This document shows positions 1 to 6,734 of a stretch of DNA of 9,577 bases, in pieces. The notes under the pieces were generated by a model. That model was not told the origin of the DNA, made no database searches, and was given only the letters and a program-made list of their open reading frames with translations. The first letter of the stretch is position 1, and each line of letters opens with the position of its first letter. Source of the stretch: Thermoanaerobaculales bacterium (GTDB lineage: Bacteria > Acidobacteriota > Thermoanaerobaculia > Thermoanaerobaculales > Sulfomarinibacteraceae); the NCBI GenBank assembly GCA_025456385.1, contig JALOKS010000079.1:1-9577 (forward strand), read 5' to 3'. The position numbers and the translations under genes are program-made.

Positions 1-828
1 GGAGGTCGGGCTGACCCCGAAGATCACCGGGCCGGAGGTCTGCGAGGACGGCAGCAGGGTGTAGGCCTGCAGCAGGCGGCCGACCTGCTCGTTGTCCGAG
101 CCGAGGCCGACCGTGACCCGGACGTCGGCGCGCTGCTCGATCGAGGAGTCCTCGCCGGTGAAGGCCGGGGTGATGACCACGATCCAGCCGTCGTAACCCT
201 CGACGACGTTGACGATCTCGGCCGCGTAGGGCCGGCCGTTGAGGAAGAAGAAGACCTCGACCGGGGCTTCGATGTTGACGCCGAAGATGGTCACGGTCTG
301 GCCGCCCGAGTAGGGGCCGCGGTCGGGGTTGATGCTGGTCAGCACCAGCGAGTCGCCGGCGGCGACCGGGAGGTAGCTGACGCTCGTCGAGCGCAGGGCG
401 GTCCTGACCCGCGCCTGGATGGTGTAGCTGCCGTCGGACTGGTCGCCTTCCTGGTCGGGGTCGTCGGCGACGAGGAAGAACACGGTCGCCGAGCCGCCCT
501 CGGTCACCACCTGGGCGTCCCGCCGCAGCTCGATGAAGCCCTTCTCGGCCGTCAGGTTGCCCCTGGTGAAGCCGAAGAGAGCTCCGGGGCCCGAGGAGAG
601 GAGCTCGATCACGGTGCCGTCCGGCGCCGGCGAGCCGTTCCGCGTCACGTCGATGTCGACCTGGACGGGGGTGCCGACGAAGACCTGGCCGCTCGAGACG
701 GCGAGCCGCGGGATCGCCCAGCTCTCCGGCACCACGGTCGGCACCGGGCTCGCGGAGGGGCTGTCGCCGCCGCAGCCGACCACGGCGAGGAGCGCTGCCA
801 GCGCGATGAATGGCGTGAGTTTTTTCAT
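1..828 (-). CDS. IPT/TIG-domain surface lipoprotein, 3' end beyond the window
   Basis: The gene starts at the ATG at 828 and is still open at base 1, so 276 residues are visible and the C-terminus is missing. The N-terminus is a lipoprotein signal: MKK, a hydrophobic stretch, then the lipobox VVGC with the lipidated Cys at residue 19. Gly follows the Cys, so there is no Asp+2 inner-membrane retention signal and outer-membrane placement is likely. Residues about 38-150 look like a beta-rich Ig-like domain. Residues about 163-255 fit an IPT/TIG domain (SINPDRGPYSGGQTVTIFG), and GPVIFGVSPTS at 266-276 looks like the start of a second one. Such domains occur in secreted and surface-exposed proteins, often as repeats. 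It begins 16 bases after the preceding lipoprotein gene, with a G-rich ribosome-binding site about 9 bases before the ATG, so it is the last visible gene of the pil operon. Lipoprotein and IPT calls are fairly secure; an adhesin or pilus-related role is inferred only from context. Confidence 0.85.
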   Translation of the reverse strand, partial: MKKLTPFIALAALLAVVGCGGDSPSASPVPTVVPESWAIPRLAVSSGQVFVGTPVQVDIDVTRNGSPAPDGTVIELLSSGPGALFGFTRGNLTAEKGFIELRRDAQVVTEGGSATVFFLVADDPDQEGDQSDGSYTIQARVRTALRSTSVSYLPVAAGDSLVLTSINPDRGPYSGGQTVTIFGVNIEAPVEVFFFLNGRPYAAEIVNVVEGYDGWIVVITPAFTGEDSSIEQRADVRVTVGLGSDNEQVGRLLQAYTLLPSSQTSGPVIFGVSPTS

Positions 829-844
829 GGCTTCAGACCCCCAC

Positions 845-1405
845 TTACTGGCCGTTGCAGAAGAAGTTGAAGGCGATCGGGATCGGTACGGTCGACACCT
901 GCTTGCCGGACACCGTCTCGCCGTAGATCGTCAGCTCGAGGCTCTGCCGGATGTTGGTGCGGCCGGTCTCCGGGTCGAAGCCCCCGTTCTCCGGCAGCAG
1001 GTAGGCGAGCGGCACCTCGCGCAGGAACTCGAAGGGGTAGACCCGGTAGTTCTCGAGGTCGGCGGAGCCGCCGGCGGCCACGAACACCAGCTGGTCGTAG
1101 GACCACTCCGGCGAGGCGGTGCTGCCGCCGTCGGTGCGGTAGGGCCGGATCACCCAGCGCCGCAGGGTGACGTCCTGCTGCGCGCTGACGGTGCCCTCCG
1201 GGTCCTTGGTGGAGGAGGTGATCTCCATCTCGCTGATGGCGAGGTCGCCGATCTGCGCGCAGATGTCGATGTCCGGGTTGTACTCAGTGATGTCCACCGT
1301 CAGGAACACCGAGGCCTCGGTGTCGTCGAGCGAGCTCGAGCCGCCGCAGGAGCCGAGCACCAGGGCCAGGGCGAGCGTGAATGCGGTTTGCAGGGTGCGA
1401 TTCAT
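845..1405 (-). CDS. small hypothetical lipoprotein downstream of pilQ
   Basis: This is a 186-residue protein of no family I recognise. It has a short basic N-terminus (MNRT), a hydrophobic segment and the lipobox LGSC, with the lipidated Cys at residue 20. Gly at +2 and a Gly/Ser linker follow, which suggests an outer-membrane lipoprotein. The mature part is mostly alternating hydrophobic and polar residues, as in a beta-sandwich. It carries just two further cysteines, C49 and C183, the latter four residues from the end, so a disulfide closing the fold is possible. The start is well supported: GGAGGA at 1411-1416 lies 5 bases before the ATG. The gene begins 13 bases after the pilQ stop and its ribosome-binding site nearly touches that stop, so translation is probably coupled to pilQ. 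By position it could be a secretin pilotin or accessory factor, but it lacks the TPR repeats of PilF/PilW/Tgl pilotins. The function is unknown. Confidence 0.88.
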   Translation of the reverse strand: MNRTLQTAFTLALALVLGSCGGSSSLDDTEASVFLTVDITEYNPDIDICAQIGDLAISEMEITSSTKDPEGTVSAQQDVTLRRWVIRPYRTDGGSTASPEWSYDQLVFVAAGGSADLENYRVYPFEFLREVPLAYLLPENGGFDPETGRTNIRQSLELTIYGETVSGKQVSTVPIPIAFNFFCNGQ

Positions 1406-1418
1406 GATCGTCCTCCAC

Positions 1419-3749
1419 CTAGTACTTCACGATCCGCGGGGTGATGAAGATCAGCAGCTCGTCGTGCGTCTTCAGCACTGATTTGTTCTTGAAGAGCCAG
1501 CCGACGACCGGGATGTTGTGCAACCCCGGAACGCGGTTCTCGTTCCAGCCGTCTCTCAACTCGTAGATTCCGCCGATCACCGTGGTGCCGCCGTCGCGGA
1601 CCAGGAGCTGGGTCTGGGCGTCGCGGGTGAAGATCGGCGCGTTCTGGCCGCCGGTGACCGCGAACTCGGGTGCCGGGCGCTGCTTCTTGATGTCGATTTC
1701 GAGGTTGACGGTGCCCTCGGCGGTGATCTGCGGCGTCACCGAGAGGTTGAGGGTGGCGTCGATGTACTGCACGGTGACCGTGTTGTTGGCCACCGTCTGC
1801 ACCGGGATCTGCAGACCGGAGCGGATCGAGGCCTTCATCAGGTTCTGGGTCGTGACCCGCGGCGTCGACACGATGCGGGCGTCGCCGTCCACTTCGGCGG
1901 CGGTGAGCATGAAGTCGAGGTTGAAGGTGTTGAGGATGTCGGCGAAGGTCAGGGCGAGGACCTGCTGGCCGGCCGGCAGCCGGACGTCGCCTTCAGTGGT
2001 GATGGAGTTCGGGAAGGTGAGGCCGGTGTCGTTCCCGTGCTCCGCGTCCATGATGCTCGTGAAGCCCCAGCTGACGCCGATGGCGCGCGAGAACTGCTTC
2101 GTGGTCTCGACGATGCGGCCCTCGATCACCACCTGCGGCGTCGGCAGGTCGAGCGAGTCGATCAGGCGCAGGATGCCCTCGACCCGGTCGGAGACGTCGC
2201 GGATGATCAGGGTGTTGGTGCGCTGGTCGATGGTCACCGAGCCGCGCGCTGACAGCAGGTAGCTGTCGCCCCTGAGCAGGGTGGCGACGTAGTCGGCCTT
2301 GGCGTAGGACAGCGGTTTGAGGTAGGTGCTGAGGGGCTTGGCCTTCTCGCGCTCCTCCTCGAGCCTGACCTTGGCCGCCTTCTCGGCCGCGAGCTTGGTG
2401 GTGGGGGCCACCCGCAGGACGTTGTTCTCGAGCACGTAGTCGAGGTTGTTGATCTTGAGGATGAGGTCGAGGGCCTGGTCCCAGGGCACCTGGCGCAGCT
2501 CGACCGTGACCGAGCCCGAGACCCCGGGGTCGAGGATGATGTTGAGGTCGGTGAGAACCGAGAAGGTCTTCAGGACGTCCTTGACGTCGGCGTCCTTCAG
2601 GGTGAGGGTGATCGGCTCGCCGGTCCACACCTCGGCCTGGCTCTCGAGCTCGGTCGCGGCGTAGCTCTCGCCGGCCATCGTCGGCGAGTCGAGGACCTGG
2701 ACCGCGGTCGCGCTCTCGATGAGCTGACTGCTGTCGGCCACCCAGGGGCTGCGGGCGGCCTCGGCCGGGCGCTCGGCGGCGGTGTCGGCCGCCGTCTGCT
2801 CGGCCGGCAGCTCGAAGACCGCCGACGCGATCTCGCGCGCGGGCTCGGGCTCGGCGGGGGCCGGCTCGGCGCGCGCGATCTCGATCACGCCGGGGCCGCC
2901 GGAGGGGGCCGCCGACGCCGTCGTCGTCGCATCGCCGCCGCCGACCACGACCACGGCGCCCATCGCCGCGCTCTCCACCCGGTAGCCGGCCTCGGCGCGC
3001 AGGTCGATCACGACCCGCGTCACCGGCTGCGGCTCGACCGCGAACTGCGCCACCCGGACCTGGCTGACCAGGGCGGTGTTGACCGGCAGCAGCTGGCGCG
3101 GGACGCCGTTGACCACACCCGCGAGGTCGAGCACGAGGCGGCGCGGCTCGGGCAGGGTGAAGGCGTTGACGGCGAGCGCGCGGTCGGCCCGGAGCTCGAC
3201 CACGACGCCGTCGCCGGTCGCCACCGGCACCACGTCGTGGAGCCTGGCCGGGCCGCCGGCCGCGGCCGGCGGCGCGCTCGCGTCGCGGTCGCGGGGCGCG
3301 ACCGGGAGATCCTCGCGCACCGCCGCCGCCGCGCGCGGGGCGTCGTCGAAGGGGTAGAACTCGAGCGTCAGGCCGGCCGCCGTCGCGCCGAGCGTCAGCT
3401 GCGCCGGCTCCACCAGCCAGACGGTGAGGCGGGAGACCCGCTTGCCGAACTCATCGACGTGGTCGAGCTCCGCGCGCTCGATGCCCAGGGCGGGCTCGGA
3501 GAGGCGGCCCGCCGGCTCGCTCCAGCGCGCCTCGGGCAGCTCCACGACCCACACCCCCGGCTGCGGCGAGTAGTGGACGGTCTCCAGCTCCCCTGTCGCC
3601 CGGAGGTGGAGGACCGGGCCGGCGGGGCCCGCCTCCGCACCCATCCCCTGGATGACGGGGATGGACTCCTCGGCGAGGAGCGGCACACCAGCCCCCAGCA
3701 GGACGAAGGCCGCTGTCACCACCAGGCTGCGGACGTTCTTCATGATCAT
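1419..3749 (-). CDS. pilQ: PilQ, type IV pilus outer-membrane secretin
   Basis: PilQ forms the outer-membrane channel through which the type IV pilus fibre passes. Numbered from the ATG at 3749 (776 residues), it has a signal peptide at 1-26 (cleavage near PLLA/EE) and an AMIN-like beta domain at about 42-133. A clearer AMIN domain (peptidoglycan-binding) lies at about 168-271, followed by an Ala/Glu/Pro-rich linker at about 272-376. The secretin N0/STN domain is at about 380-450 (LKDADVKDVLKTFSVLTDLNIIL) and an N1 ring domain at about 474-537. The membrane-pore domain runs from about 540 to 776, with the secretin signature VPGLHNIPVVGWLFKN near 740 and a normal end (ELLIFITPRIVKY). All expected modules are present, so the gene looks intact. 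The start is ambiguous: a TTG at 3761, ATG at 3749 and ATG at 3743 are in frame. I prefer 3749 because GGGGGA sits 5 bases before it, but MKN at 3743 would be the most typical signal-peptide start. It follows pilP closely in the operon. Confidence 0.96.
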   Translation of the reverse strand: MIMKNVRSLVVTAAFVLLGAGVPLLAEESIPVIQGMGAEAGPAGPVLHLRATGELETVHYSPQPGVWVVELPEARWSEPAGRLSEPALGIERAELDHVDEFGKRVSRLTVWLVEPAQLTLGATAAGLTLEFYPFDDAPRAAAAVREDLPVAPRDRDASAPPAAAGGPARLHDVVPVATGDGVVVELRADRALAVNAFTLPEPRRLVLDLAGVVNGVPRQLLPVNTALVSQVRVAQFAVEPQPVTRVVIDLRAEAGYRVESAAMGAVVVVGGGDATTTASAAPSGGPGVIEIARAEPAPAEPEPAREIASAVFELPAEQTAADTAAERPAEAARSPWVADSSQLIESATAVQVLDSPTMAGESYAATELESQAEVWTGEPITLTLKDADVKDVLKTFSVLTDLNIILDPGVSGSVTVELRQVPWDQALDLILKINNLDYVLENNVLRVAPTTKLAAEKAAKVRLEEEREKAKPLSTYLKPLSYAKADYVATLLRGDSYLLSARGSVTIDQRTNTLIIRDVSDRVEGILRLIDSLDLPTPQVVIEGRIVETTKQFSRAIGVSWGFTSIMDAEHGNDTGLTFPNSITTEGDVRLPAGQQVLALTFADILNTFNLDFMLTAAEVDGDARIVSTPRVTTQNLMKASIRSGLQIPVQTVANNTVTVQYIDATLNLSVTPQITAEGTVNLEIDIKKQRPAPEFAVTGGQNAPIFTRDAQTQLLVRDGGTTVIGGIYELRDGWNENRVPGLHNIPVVGWLFKNKSVLKTHDELLIFITPRIVKY

Positions 3750-3778
3750 GCCGTCCCCCAATATTCCCTCATCAACGG

Positions 3779-4327
3779 CTAATCCGTGAGTTCTCGCACG
3801 ATTTCGTCATACGGCTTCACGCGGCCGGGGTCATTGACGTACTGGCGGAAGACCACCTTCTTGGGCTGGATCTCGGCCACCTCGCCGTTGTAGAGCTTGG
3901 TGCCGGGGCGGATGATGTAGGAGACGTTGTCGCGGCCGAGGACGAAGGCCAGGATCCCGCTCGGGGTCTCGATGATGCCCTCGACCTTGAGCTCCTCGAC
4001 CAGCATGCCGGGGAGGCCCGGCGGGCGCGGCTTGGCGGTGAGCGCCTCCTCCTTCTCCTCGAAGCCCTGCAGCAGCGAGCGGAAGGGGTCGCGGCGGCCG
4101 GCCGGGTCGTAGGCGAGGATGCCGCCCTGCATGACCTCCTCCTCGCCGCGCAGGATCTCCTCGATCTGCGAGACGTCGACGCCCTCGCCGATGAGGGGCG
4201 ACGCCTCGGCGGCCGGCTCGGCGGCCGGCTGCTGGGCGGGCGGCTCCTGCGCGAGCGCGGCGCCGGGCCCCAGGGCCAGCACCGCGAGCAGCGCCGGACC
4301 ACAGCTCAGACTGAAGCGTCGTGTCAT
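3779..4327 (-). CDS. pilP: PilP, periplasmic link between PilNO and the PilQ secretin
   Basis: PilP connects the inner-membrane PilN-PilO complex to the N0 region of PilQ. The 182-residue protein has a Sec signal at 1-26 ending in AALA before Gln27, then a flexible Pro/Ala/Glu-rich stretch (28-45). A linker contains the family's GRRDPF motif at about 78-82. The C-terminal HR beta-domain is at about 105-170 (PGLPGMLVEELKVEGII, and GTKLYNGEVAEI). PilP of Pseudomonas is a lipoprotein. Here the only early Cys (C9) lies before the hydrophobic core and not in a lipobox, so this protein is probably a soluble or signal-anchored periplasmic form. The start is the ATG at 4327, which overlaps the pilO stop (ATGA, 4 bases shared). 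GGAGGAGG lies about 8 bases upstream inside pilO. The open frame extends upstream to 4603, but that part is the shadow of pilO in another frame. Confidence 0.94.
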   Translation of the reverse strand: MTRRFSLSCGPALLAVLALGPGAALAQEPPAQQPAAEPAAEASPLIGEGVDVSQIEEILRGEEEVMQGGILAYDPAGRRDPFRSLLQGFEEKEEALTAKPRPPGLPGMLVEELKVEGIIETPSGILAFVLGRDNVSYIIRPGTKLYNGEVAEIQPKKVVFRQYVNDPGRVKPYDEIVRELTD

Positions 4328-4977
4328 TGCAGGGCCTCCTCCGCCGACTCCTGCCGGGCCGGCGGCCGGGCCGCCGGGGCGGGCGCCGGCGCCGGGGCGG
4401 GCGCCGCCGCCAGGTCCGACTCCTCCTTGAAGATGAAGGTCTGGAGGGTGAACTCGGCGTGGATGGTGAAGCTCGCCCCCTGCCGGTTGAGCGGCGCCAG
4501 TTCCAAGGTCTCGACGTTGATGATGCGCGGGAAGCGGCTCAGGCGGTCGAAGAGCAGGCCGAGCTCGTGGTAGGTGCCGTCGAGGCCGACCTGGATCGGC
4601 CACGCCTGGAAGAAGCCGCGGTCCTCGAAGTTGCCGGGCGTGAAGCGCGTCAGGTTGAAGCGGCCCTGCTCGTTGAGCTGCTTGACGCGCTTGATGAGGT
4701 TGTCGGTCTCGCGCTTGGTGGGCAGAATCCGGCGCAGCCGGCCGAGCTCGATCTCGAAGTTGCGGATGTCCTCCTCGAGGCGCGGCAGATCGGCCTTGGC
4801 GGCGCGGCCCTTCTCGATCTCGCGCTCGAGGTCGTCGATGCTCTTCTCGAGGCGCTCGATCTGGGTCTGCACGTCCTTGAAGACGTAGAGGTGCATGACG
4901 ACGAAGAGCGCGACGCCCAGCAGCAGGCCGACGATCGCCGCCACGTACCAGGGCTTGGAGTTGAGATCAATTGCCAT
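4324..4977 (-). CDS. pilO: PilO, inner-membrane type IV pilus alignment protein
   Basis: PilO pairs with PilN in the inner membrane and transmits between the cytoplasmic PilM and the periplasmic PilP/PilQ. The 217-residue protein has a short cytoplasmic N-terminus (MAIDLNSKPWY) and one transmembrane helix at about 11-32. A charged coiled coil follows at about 36-84. The ferredoxin-like periplasmic domain is at about 85-185 and includes the family patches ILPTKRET (84-91), GTYHELGLLFDRLSRFPRI (134-152) and INVETLEL. The C-terminus carries an unusual Ala/Pro tail at about 190-207 (repeated AP), followed by a short acidic end. The ATG at 4977 is 15 bases after the pilN stop, with a G-rich ribosome-binding site (GGGGGGA) about 5 bases before it. 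The stop overlaps the pilP start, so the two are probably translationally coupled. Confidence 0.95.
   Translation of the reverse strand: MAIDLNSKPWYVAAIVGLLLGVALFVVMHLYVFKDVQTQIERLEKSIDDLEREIEKGRAAKADLPRLEEDIRNFEIELGRLRRILPTKRETDNLIKRVKQLNEQGRFNLTRFTPGNFEDRGFFQAWPIQVGLDGTYHELGLLFDRLSRFPRIINVETLELAPLNRQGASFTIHAEFTLQTFIFKEESDLAAAPAPAPAPAPAARPPARQESAEEALQ
4373..4405 (-). repeat. 18-base tandem repeat encoding the PilO Ala-Pro tail
   Basis: The 15-mer GCCGGGGCGGGCGCC occurs at 4373-4387 and again at 4391-4405, an 18-base period with nearly two copies. On the coding (minus) strand it is read as alternating Ala and Pro near the end of PilO. This could be replication slippage in a GC-only stretch, selection for an extended Pro/Ala tether, or both. 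A repeat of this kind is prone to length change between strains. Confidence 0.8.
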
Positions 4978-4992
4978 CGGATCCCCCCGTCC

Positions 4993-5592
4993 TCACTGCC
5001 CGGCGGGCGCCGCCGCCTGCAGCTCGGGCGGCGAGATCACGAACGTGCATCTGAGATTGAAGGCGAAGACCTGCCCCCGGTCGGCGCGCGTCAGATTCTT
5101 GAGCTCCGGCTCGTCGAAGTGGGGCGAGGCGTCGAGGTTGGCGATGTAGTTGGCGACCGCGTTCTCGTCCATGGCGTTGCCGTCGAGGAGGAGCTCGTTG
5201 CCCTTCAGATTGAGCCTGGTCAGCCACACCAGCTCGGGGAGGGCCCGCGACACCTCGTCCATGATCTTGACCGGTCCGCGCTGGTTGTTCTTGAGCTCCT
5301 CGATCACCTGAATCTTCTGACGCAGGGCCTCGCGCTTGGCCTCCAGCTCCTCGACCTTCTTGATGTACTGCAGGAGCTCGTCGCGCTCCTGCCGCTTCTC
5401 CTGCTCGACCCGCCGCAGCTCGGCGCGCTTGCTGGTCAGGAGGTACCACTGGGTGCCGACCACGATGCAGGACAGTGCGAGCACGACCAAGAGGATGATG
5501 TCGCCCTGTTTGGCGCCCAGCGAGAACTGGGGCCGCGCCGCCTGGGTGGTCGCCGCCGCCGGAGTTTCAGCAACGAGATTGATCTTGATCAT
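4993..5592 (-). CDS. pilN: PilN, inner-membrane type IV pilus alignment protein
   Basis: PilN is the inner-membrane partner of PilO, and its cytoplasmic N-terminal tail docks into PilM. The 199-residue protein opens with MIKINLVAE, the recognisable INL-type PilM-binding motif. A Pro/Ala/Gln-rich cytoplasmic stretch follows, then a single transmembrane helix at about 31-52, a long charged coiled coil at about 55-105, and a periplasmic ferredoxin-like domain at about 107-187. That domain contains the family sequence LPELVWLTRLNLKGNELLLDG at 118-138. The last residues are Ala/Pro-rich. The ATG at 5592 lies 4 bases after the pilM stop. GGAG, about 9 bases upstream inside the pilM end, supports this start and coupling to pilM. 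Length and layout are normal for the family. Confidence 0.95.
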   Translation of the reverse strand: MIKINLVAETPAAATTQAARPQFSLGAKQGDIILLVVLALSCIVVGTQWYLLTSKRAELRRVEQEKRQERDELLQYIKKVEELEAKREALRQKIQVIEELKNNQRGPVKIMDEVSRALPELVWLTRLNLKGNELLLDGNAMDENAVANYIANLDASPHFDEPELKNLTRADRGQVFAFNLRCTFVISPPELQAAAPAGQ

Positions 5593-5596
5593 CGCG

Positions 5597-6646
5597 TCAT
5601 TCTCCGACCTTGCGCACCGCGAGGCCGACCGCCACCGCCATCGCCGGGGCGTTGCGGTTGATCCAGTCGGGATCGAAGTCGGACTCGCTGTAGCGGATGT
5701 TGCGGAACGGGTTCATGACCTCCACGGCGACCTGGAAGCGCTCCCGGATGACCTCGTCGAGGTTCAGCACCTGCGCGCTGCCCCCGGCCAGCACCACCCG
5801 GTCGAGGTGGTCGACCGAGGAGGTGGCGATGAAGAAGTCGATGGTCTTCTGCAGCTCGGAGGTGAGGTCCTCGGACACGCTGTTGAGGACGCTGAGGACC
5901 TGCTGCAGCGTGTTCTCCCCCACCCGCTCGCCGAGCTTCAGCCGCTCGGCGTCGTCCCGCGACAGGCTCAGCTCGCGCTGGATCGCCTCGGTGTACTGGT
6001 TGCCGCCGAAGGCGACGTCGCGCCAGAAGATCGAGGTCCCGCGGTAGAGCACGTTGATGTTCATCACCGAGGCGCCGACGTTGACCAGGGCGATGGTCTC
6101 GGTGCCGACGTCGTAGTTGGCCTCGAAGGCGTTCTGCAGCGCGAAGACGTCGACGTCCACCAGCACCGGGTCCTTGCCCGCCTGCACGATCACCGAGGTG
6201 TAGTCGGCGATGCGGTCCTTCTTGACCGCCACCAGGAGGACGTCCATGGTGTCGCCGGAGGTCGACTCCAGAACGACGTAGTCGAGGTTGACGTCGTTGA
6301 TGTCGAAGGGGATGTACTGCTCGGCCTCCCACTGGATGGACTCGGCGAGCTCGGAGTCGGTCATCGCCGGCAGCTGGATCTTCTTGATGATCACGGAGTG
6401 GCCCGACAGCGAGCCCCCGAAGCTCGAGTTCTTGATGTTGTTCTCGGCGACCAGGCGCGACAGGGCCTCGACAACGAGCGAGGAATCCATGATGGCGCCG
6501 TCGACAATCGCTTCTGGAGAGAGGTTCGCGATCGAGGCATGGAGGAGCTGAAATTCGCCGTTTTTGAGCGGCTTCAGCTCCACGATCTTGATCGCGGATG
6601 ATCCGATATCGCAACCGACGACTTGCTTTTTGGCTTTTCCAAACAC
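5597..6646 (-). CDS. pilM: PilM, cytoplasmic actin-like ATPase of the type IV pilus
   Basis: PilM is the cytoplasmic, FtsA/actin-fold component that binds PilN and connects the alignment complex to the assembly motors. The 349-residue protein shows a phosphate-1 loop at 11-24 (GCDIGSSAIKIVEL), the inserted PilM region with WEAEQYIPF (106-114), and a phosphate-2 region at 187-200 (VNVGASVMNINVL). The adenosine motif is at 285-290 (VLAGGS), and the C-terminus ends in the usual AVAVGLAVRK. The start is the GTG at 6646, with AAGGTG 6 bases before it. An in-frame TAA two codons upstream excludes a longer protein, and the next Met is residue 53. It is the first gene of the pil operon and stands behind a candidate promoter. 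At phosphate 2 the usual acidic residue is Asn189, which may weaken hydrolysis, although nucleotide binding could remain. Confidence 0.96.
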   Translation of the reverse strand: MFGKAKKQVVGCDIGSSAIKIVELKPLKNGEFQLLHASIANLSPEAIVDGAIMDSSLVVEALSRLVAENNIKNSSFGGSLSGHSVIIKKIQLPAMTDSELAESIQWEAEQYIPFDINDVNLDYVVLESTSGDTMDVLLVAVKKDRIADYTSVIVQAGKDPVLVDVDVFALQNAFEANYDVGTETIALVNVGASVMNINVLYRGTSIFWRDVAFGGNQYTEAIQRELSLSRDDAERLKLGERVGENTLQQVLSVLNSVSEDLTSELQKTIDFFIATSSVDHLDRVVLAGGSAQVLNLDEVIRERFQVAVEVMNPFRNIRYSESDFDPDWINRNAPAMAVAVGLAVRKVGE

Positions 6647-6649
6647 GGC

Positions 6650-6688
6650 TTACACCTTGTTCGCAGAAGTTTTTCTGGACAGGATCAT
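6650..6688 (-). CDS. possible 12-codon leader reading frame before pilM
   Basis: An ATG at 6688 opens a 12-codon frame (MILSRKTSANKV) that stops with TAA at 6650-6652, three bases before the pilM GTG and in the same frame. GAGGGG at 6692-6697 could serve as its ribosome-binding site, but the spacing of 3 bases is short. The candidate pilM promoter would place transcription start near 6699, so this ATG would lie about 10 bases into the message. The frame also contains the pilM ribosome-binding site, so its translation could influence pilM initiation. This is a chance-sized frame and the coding claim is weak. Confidence 0.25.
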   Translation of the reverse strand: MILSRKTSANKV

Positions 6689-6705
6689 AAACCCCTCTAC
6701 TTTAA

Positions 6706-6734
6706 AGGCTACCAAAGGGTCCCCCATAGGTCAA
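6706..6734 (-). promoter_or_regulatory. candidate sigma-70 promoter for the pil operon
   Basis: On the minus strand TTGACC (6729-6734, 5 of 6 matches to the -35 consensus) is followed by 17 bases and TAGCCT (6706-6711, 3 of 6 for the -10). The region is markedly richer in A and T than its surroundings. Transcription would start near 6699, giving a leader of about 50 bases before pilM. The -10 match is modest, so this is a candidate only. I did not find a convincing sigma-54 (GG-N10-GC) element nearby. Confidence 0.45.

Noticed and set aside
533..1444. A 303-codon open frame on the + strand across both lipoprotein genes
   Set aside because: It crosses two well-started minus-strand genes and has no motif. 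Both minus-strand products have signal peptides, lipoboxes and ribosome-binding sites.
4295..4310. Cys9 of PilP as a lipobox cysteine
   Set aside because: The residues before it (FSLS) do not form a lipobox and the hydrophobic core comes after the Cys. An ALA/Q signal peptidase I site fits better.
4321..5661. A 446-codon open frame on the + strand opposite pilN and pilO
   Set aside because: It is a mirror of the minus-strand pil genes in GC-rich DNA, has low-complexity Leu/Arg/Glu/Val composition, and no recognisable motif. The minus-strand products are clear PilN and PilO.
5336..6601. A 421-codon open frame on the + strand opposite pilM
   Set aside because: It is antisense to pilM, with Asp/Val/His-rich composition typical of the reverse frame of a high-GC gene. 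It has no family resemblance.
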